Of a DNA stretch of 64,000 bases, positions 59,474 to 64,000 are shown piece by piece; positions within the stretch are counted from its first letter, which is position 1, and the number at the start of each line of letters is the position of its first letter. The notes under the pieces were generated by a model. That model was not told the origin of the DNA. It made no database searches and worked only from the letters and a program-made list of their open reading frames with translations. This DNA comes from an uncultured Actinomycetes bacterium (GTDB lineage: Bacteria > Actinomycetota > Acidimicrobiia > Acidimicrobiales > RAAP-2): positions 1 through 64,000 of the forward strand of contig CAIQGE010000010.1 in assembly GCA_903871335.1 (NCBI GenBank), written 5' to 3'. A program made the translations under genes and the position numbers.

Positions 59474-59728
59474 ATGAGCGACGAGTCCACCACCTCCGAG
59501 GGCCGTTCCAGTGGCGACCTGCGCGACCTCTTGAAGCAATTTGCTCAACCCGTGCTTGATTCCCTCGACACCCGACTCCGCGACCAAATCGACGGACGAG
59601 TGGACACGCGCGTGGACGCCATTCTCGCTGACCGTCTCGCCGTGCTCGAGCGTGCGGTGGCCGACCTCGACCGCGCGGTGCGCGCGCTGCAAGCGCGCGT
59701 GGAAGCGGACGCCATCCCCGAGGATTAA
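59474..59728 (+). CDS. Small coiled-coil protein
   Basis: An 84-aa hydrophilic protein. From about residue 15 to 78 the sequence is a heptad-like helix (LRDLLKQFAQPVLDSLDTRLRDQ, then LADRLAVLERAVADLDRAVRALQARVEA), with no transmembrane segment. The ATG at 59474 lies 10 nt after the upstream gene's stop. Its TAA overlaps the stop of the convergent Lhr gene. No family was recognised; oligomerisation by coiled coil is the only inference. Confidence 0.6.
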   Translation: MSDESTTSEGRSSGDLRDLLKQFAQPVLDSLDTRLRDQIDGRVDTRVDAILADRLAVLERAVADLDRAVRALQARVEADAIPED

Positions 59729-62700
59729 CGCGCTTCGACCTCTCCCGCCGTGATCGTGACCGAACGTCGGGGACGCGCCGGTACGCGAGTAGAGGTCACG
59801 ATCGTGCCGGTGAGGTTCAAGGGGTCCACGGCCGCCAACGTCACGGGCGTGGAGATCGGTGGACGCTGCAGGGCGTCGAGGGCCCCGGGGTGCGCGTACT
59901 GCTCACCGGCCAAGCCCTGCACGAAGCGACCCCCCAAGACCTCTCCTTGTGCTTCCAGACGACGCAACGCCCACACCACGTAACGCCAGGGCACGCGGTA
60001 GGACTCGGTGGTGTAGAGCTCGTAGGTCACGACCCCCCAACGCACCACGAGTTGCACCGCGATCTCCGCCGCCAATTCTTCGTAAGCGAGAGGCGTGAGC
60101 GGCGTCTCGTCGACGGGCAACAGTGACCAGCGCCCTTCGCCCACACCCGTCGACGACGGTGCTCGGTGCGTCGACAGCGACAGACGACGTGACGTCGTGC
60201 GGCTGGACGAGTGCGCATTCACTCGCGCTCCTAGCAGTGAACGCACCGCGGAGAAGGCGTCCGCCGACACCGCACCGCGAGAGACGAGGTCCCATACTCC
60301 CTCGTCGACGTCGCTCGTCAACCGGCCCGTCAAGGCGGGCAGCGCGGAACGAAAGAGCGCGCCGCGCCGTTCGAGCGCCGCAAAGATGTCCGCCGCTGCC
60401 CCGTGCGGCGGCACTTTCGGTGAGCGGTCCAGTCGCACGGCGCGTAGTTGCCAATCGAGGTCATCGCGACACAGCAGCGTGAGCGGCGTCGCCACCGACG
60501 GCGTCGCCGTCCCACGACCGTCGTCCTCACCCGCCCGCAACGACAGACGAGCCCAGGTGACCTCACCGGACAAACACAGTTCGTCCAGCCACTGTGGCTG
60601 GTAATCGCGTACCCGGGCTCGCAGCACCGAACGCTCCCACTCACCCGCCGCCAGTTCCACGCCTTGCAGTTGTTCGATGACCCGCCGAACGCCCTCGCGA
60701 CCTTCGCGGCGAGTGTCGTCGGTGACGTGTTGCCAGCGCGTGAGGAAGTCCACAAACTGTGCCACCGGCACAGCGACGTAGCTCGCTCGTCGGCGCTGTC
60801 GAGCCATGCGATTGAGTCGCGCAAAACTGTGGCGCGCGCACCATTGATTCCCCTCGACCTGCATCGCGAATCCTGTCGCTTCCAATCGCGCGAGTGCGGT
60901 GCGCGCTCGCGCGAGAGACAAAGGTGCTCCTCGTAAGGGACCCGCGCCCAGCACCCCGTCGCTCACCAGACGCTCCACCGTGACCGGTCCCGCGGCCGTG
61001 AGGTGCACGCGCACCAGAGTTGCCGCCGACTCGTCGTCGTCACGAAGGACGTCGAGGGGAGGACTGGTCACCGAACGCCACACGCCGTCTGCTTCCACAC
61101 CTCGTCCGTCGCTCACGAGTTCGTCAAAGTAATTCCGCCACTCGTTCACCGCACGAATGGCGCCCGCGTCCATCAGCAGGTCGTGCATTTCGTCCGCACT
61201 TCGCACTTTGGGGGCGTTTTGCCGGTTGACCTCCTCCACCGCGCTCGGGTTCAGCGCGTGAGCTTCGAGCGCAACGGGGAGCCCGCGATCGTCGAGCACG
61301 CCCACGCCACGGGTCGTGGACACGGCGCGGCTCCGGCGTTCTTCCAAGGGGGCGTCGTCAAGGAATGTGAACGGCGCCCCGTGGAGGATGCCGTGAGCGA
61401 GCAGTGATGGTTCCGGTGTGTCGACGACGTGTACTCGAACATCGCCGTTGTCAATGCGCTGCAGCAGACCTTCGAGCCGCGTCGCGTCGAGGGGCTCGAA
61501 GAGAACGTCGTTGATCGTCTGACGCACCAGCACGTGATCGGGAATCGGTATGGGTCCGGCCGGAGCATTCTCCTGACACGCGGCCAACGAGGGCCACGTC
61601 GCCGCCATCAGGTCGTCGGCCTCCATTCGCTGCAAGTGAATGGGGCGACGCTGGAAGTTCATGGAGCGTCGTAACACCAGTGCTCGCGCCGTGTTCCATC
61701 GCCACCGTGCCGCCAACATGGGCAGCGGCAGAACAGCCTGCGTGAGGACGTCACGGCAATTATGGGCGCGCACCATCCGCATCACGGATTCGAGCGCGAA
61801 CGAGTGGTGTGGACCGAGGGCGATCGTGATGGATTCGTCATCGGCCGCGGCCTGAAGTTCAAAATCAAACGTCACGCAGAATCGTTTGCGCAGAGCGAGT
61901 CCGAGGGCCCGATTGAGTCGGGCACCCTGCGGGGCGTGAATGACCAAGTGCGAGGATTCGGTTTCGTCGAAGAATCGCTCCACGATGATCGTGCGGCGTG
62001 TGGGCAAGTCGCCGAGCACGTCGTAGCTCTGAGAGAGAAAAGCGACTGCCTGCTGTGCGGCTTCCGCTGATACTCCCGGGACGGCACACAGTCGAGCTCG
62101 CGCGGCGTTCGCGTCGCGGCGTGCGAGGGGCTCCAGCAATTCGTCATGGAGGTCCGCGACCGCCTCGGACAACTCAATGGTTCGCCCCGGTGATTCGCCG
62201 AACCAAAACGGTGCGGTCGGGGCTTGGCCCGTTGCGTCCACCACGCGCACGACGCTCGTTTCCACGCGGGTGACGCGCCAGGCGTGAGTGCCGAGCAAGA
62301 AGACGTCACCGGCGGACGACTCGATCGCGAAATCCTCGTCGAGCGACCCCACCGTGACACCTTCGGGATCCAACACGACGCGGTATTCGCCCGTGTCCGG
62401 TATGGCGCCCGCGCCGCCGATGGCCGCGAGCGACGCGCCACGGCGCGGACGTAATTTGTTATTGACTGGATCGTGGTGGAGGTGGGCGCCACGTGGTCCG
62501 TGGCCCGTCACGATGCCGCGACTGGCGAGTGCGACAACGTCGTCGAAATCTTCCCTCGTCAGGGTGGCAAAAGGTGCGGCGTGACAGAAGGAGGAGTAGA
62601 GATCATCCGGCGAATCCTCACCGCGCGCGGCCACTTCAGCGACCAATTGCTGGGCGACAATGTCGAGCGGCGCGATGGGAGGCTCCAGAGTGTCGAGCAC

Positions 62701-63927
62701 CCCGCGACGAACGGCGTCAAGAAGGGCGATGGATTCAACGAGTTCGTGTCGATTGAGAGGAAAGAGACGCCCCTTGGGAACGCCGCCCACGTGGTGATTG
62801 GCACGACCCACGCGCTGCAGAAAGGTGGCGATCGCCTTGGGTGAGCCGATCTGACACACCAACTCCACGGGACCCACGTCGATGCCGAGTTCCAGCGACG
62901 CGGTCGCGACGAGGGCGCGCAGGTCACCGGCGCGAAGTCGTCGCTCGACTTCGCGACGCCGGTGGGTCGATAGAGAACCGTGGTGGGATGCGACCACCAA
63001 TTCCGCGTCTTCGAGGATGCCCCCGTTCGAGAGGGCTTCGGTCAGGCGATGAGCCATCCGTTCGGCGAGTCGGCGACTCTGCACGAAGATCAAAGTCGTG
63101 TGATGTTCGCCAATCATGGTGGCGATCCGGTCCAAGATCTCGCCGAATTGTTCTCCCGACAACACTGAATCGAGTTCACCGTCGGGAAGTTCTATCGCGA
63201 TGTCCATGGCGCGTTCGGTCGTACAGTCCACGATGTGCGCCCGCGCGCGGCCTTCGCCCACGCCCGAGAGGAAGTCCGCCACGAGTTCGAGTGGCTTTTG
63301 TGTTGCGGACAAGCCAATGCGTTGCGGCCGGCGTCCACCGGAGTCCCGCACGAGTCGTTCCAGTCGCTCGAGCGACAGGGCCAGGTGGCTGCCGCGCTTA
63401 TCGCGACACAGGGCGTGAATCTCGTCGACGATCACCGTCTCAACGCTGCGCAACATCGCGCGACCCGACGCGCTCGTTAAGAGGAGGTACAACGTCTCCG
63501 GCGTCGTCACGTAGACGTGGGCGGGTGAGCGGCGCTGGGCCGCTCGTTCGGTCTCCGTGGTGTCCCCGGTACGAACATCGATCCGAATGTTCGGGGCGGG
63601 CACTCCTAACTCGGCCGCGACCTCGCGCATTTGGTCGAGTGGCACGAGCAAGTTTTCTCGCACGTCGGTGGCGAGGGCTCGAAGTGGCGAGAGGTAGAGA
63701 ACCCGCGGGCCGGAGACCTTGTCATCGGGTGGGCGCTCGTACATGTCGTTGAGCGCCACGAGAAAGGCGGTGAGGGTCTTGCCACTACCCGTCGGAGAGG
63801 CGACGAGGAGATCCTCGCCCTGTGGTACTAACGGCCAAGCCGCGAGTTGCGGCGGCGTGGGACCGCTCGGGAACCGTCGCTCGAACCAGGTGCGCACGAC
63901 GGGGTGGAATGTCGCGACCGGGTTCAT
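59725..63927 (-). CDS. lhr: Lhr-type DEAD/DEAH superfamily 2 helicase
   Basis: A 1400-aa ATP-dependent DNA helicase. N-terminal RecA-like domains: motif I ASPTGSGKTLTAFLVALNDM near residue 45, motif II VDEIHAL near residue 170, motif III LSATQKPLEL, motif V GSPKAIATFLQRVGRANHH near residue 370. The winged-helix and long Lhr-C region (about 560-1400) complete the usual 1,400-1,500-aa length of Lhr-Core plus C-terminal extension. The start ATG overlaps the stop of the upstream gene (ATGA). Lhr proteins act in DNA crosslink and mitomycin damage repair in mycobacteria. Only the family assignment is certain here. Confidence 0.94.
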   Translation of the reverse strand: MNPVATFHPVVRTWFERRFPSGPTPPQLAAWPLVPQGEDLLVASPTGSGKTLTAFLVALNDMYERPPDDKVSGPRVLYLSPLRALATDVRENLLVPLDQMREVAAELGVPAPNIRIDVRTGDTTETERAAQRRSPAHVYVTTPETLYLLLTSASGRAMLRSVETVIVDEIHALCRDKRGSHLALSLERLERLVRDSGGRRPQRIGLSATQKPLELVADFLSGVGEGRARAHIVDCTTERAMDIAIELPDGELDSVLSGEQFGEILDRIATMIGEHHTTLIFVQSRRLAERMAHRLTEALSNGGILEDAELVVASHHGSLSTHRRREVERRLRAGDLRALVATASLELGIDVGPVELVCQIGSPKAIATFLQRVGRANHHVGGVPKGRLFPLNRHELVESIALLDAVRRGVLDTLEPPIAPLDIVAQQLVAEVAARGEDSPDDLYSSFCHAAPFATLTREDFDDVVALASRGIVTGHGPRGAHLHHDPVNNKLRPRRGASLAAIGGAGAIPDTGEYRVVLDPEGVTVGSLDEDFAIESSAGDVFLLGTHAWRVTRVETSVVRVVDATGQAPTAPFWFGESPGRTIELSEAVADLHDELLEPLARRDANAARARLCAVPGVSAEAAQQAVAFLSQSYDVLGDLPTRRTIIVERFFDETESSHLVIHAPQGARLNRALGLALRKRFCVTFDFELQAAADDESITIALGPHHSFALESVMRMVRAHNCRDVLTQAVLPLPMLAARWRWNTARALVLRRSMNFQRRPIHLQRMEADDLMAATWPSLAACQENAPAGPIPIPDHVLVRQTINDVLFEPLDATRLEGLLQRIDNGDVRVHVVDTPEPSLLAHGILHGAPFTFLDDAPLEERRSRAVSTTRGVGVLDDRGLPVALEAHALNPSAVEEVNRQNAPKVRSADEMHDLLMDAGAIRAVNEWRNYFDELVSDGRGVEADGVWRSVTSPPLDVLRDDDESAATLVRVHLTAAGPVTVERLVSDGVLGAGPLRGAPLSLARARTALARLEATGFAMQVEGNQWCARHSFARLNRMARQRRRASYVAVPVAQFVDFLTRWQHVTDDTRREGREGVRRVIEQLQGVELAAGEWERSVLRARVRDYQPQWLDELCLSGEVTWARLSLRAGEDDGRGTATPSVATPLTLLCRDDLDWQLRAVRLDRSPKVPPHGAAADIFAALERRGALFRSALPALTGRLTSDVDEGVWDLVSRGAVSADAFSAVRSLLGARVNAHSSSRTTSRRLSLSTHRAPSSTGVGEGRWSLLPVDETPLTPLAYEELAAEIAVQLVVRWGVVTYELYTTESYRVPWRYVVWALRRLEAQGEVLGGRFVQGLAGEQYAHPGALDALQRPPISTPVTLAAVDPLNLTGTIVTSTRVPARPRRSVTITAGEVEAR

Positions 63928-64000
63928 TCGGTCAGTTGATCAGAACCCTGTGACGCGCGCAGTTGGCGATCACGGCGCACCGCCCAGCGAATGATCACGA
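63924..64000 (-). CDS. C-terminal end of the gene upstream of lhr (partial)
   Basis: Open frame from the right edge to a TGA at 63924-63926, giving VIIRWAVRRDRQLRASQGSD followed by QLTE. The stop overlaps the lhr start in ATGA, which is a sign of a genuine coupled upstream cistron. Twenty-four residues are too few to assign a family; the end is basic and polar. Confidence 0.5.
   Translation of the reverse strand, partial: VIIRWAVRRDRQLRASQGSDQLTE

Overview
The window looks like chromosomal DNA from a high-GC Gram-positive bacterium. Actinomycetota are indicated by the linked block rimO-pgsA-cinA with recA nearby, the GAAC-N4-GTTC type LexA box, MmpL and LytR-CpsA-Psr proteins, and a [3Fe-4S] ferredoxin next to a P450. 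The many Fn3, lectin and propeller secretion products and a sedolisin suggest Acidimicrobiia, possibly an acid-tolerant member. That assignment is inference; no rRNA gene is present.

Layout. 1-4564: start of a secreted protein at the left edge, a 14-TM drug exporter, an MmpL/RND transporter and a small VOC protein. 4561-6087: repeat-containing wall or membrane-anchored protein. 6230-11196: complete branched-chain amino-acid-type ABC importer (livG, livF, livH, livM, livK) ending in a strong hairpin terminator. 11278-18748: methyltransferase, enoyl-CoA hydratase-like enzyme, ECF sigma factor with a membrane partner, Xaa-Pro aminopeptidase, a membrane protein and a ferredoxin/P450 operon behind a dyad operator. 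18892-28708 (all minus): MFS-serB pair, hexapeptide acyltransferase, recA under a LexA box, then rimO-pgsA-cinA continuing into an RNase H-like protein and a serine hydrolase, and tRNA-Ser(GCU). 28819-29553: decayed mobile DNA (ISL3 transposase remnant, possible plasmid Rep remnant). 29554-34940: quinone oxidoreductase, secreted SGNH protein, eutBC, YbjQ-type protein and a small membrane protein.

34968-59728 is dominated by large exported proteins: a PQQ-propeller/ASH/lectin protein of 1471 aa, two paralogues with seven Cys-x5-Cys repeats plus Fn3 domains, an L-type lectin with a membrane anchor, an LCP wall ligase, a solute-binding protein, a sedolisin (S53) and an interrupted glycosidase-like protein. 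Between them lie an aldo/keto reductase, an amidohydrolase, an M19 dipeptidase, a NUDIX hydrolase, a TauE-like transporter and a DUF4395 protein. The right edge is an Lhr-type helicase and the tail of the gene upstream of it.

Working view: the liv system, orphan binding protein, S53 protease, Xaa-Pro aminopeptidase and M19 dipeptidase fit a cell that degrades external protein and imports the products. Lectin, Fn3 and propeller proteins would bind surfaces or polymers. No CRISPR array, prophage or intact insertion sequence was seen. Several genes have a TANNNT hexamer 6-10 nt before a start codon that lacks a Shine-Dalgarno sequence, which suggests frequent leaderless transcription. All gaps between genes are shorter than 300 bases; the longest, 171-464 and 30523-30816, hold no gene that I could find and probably carry promoters.
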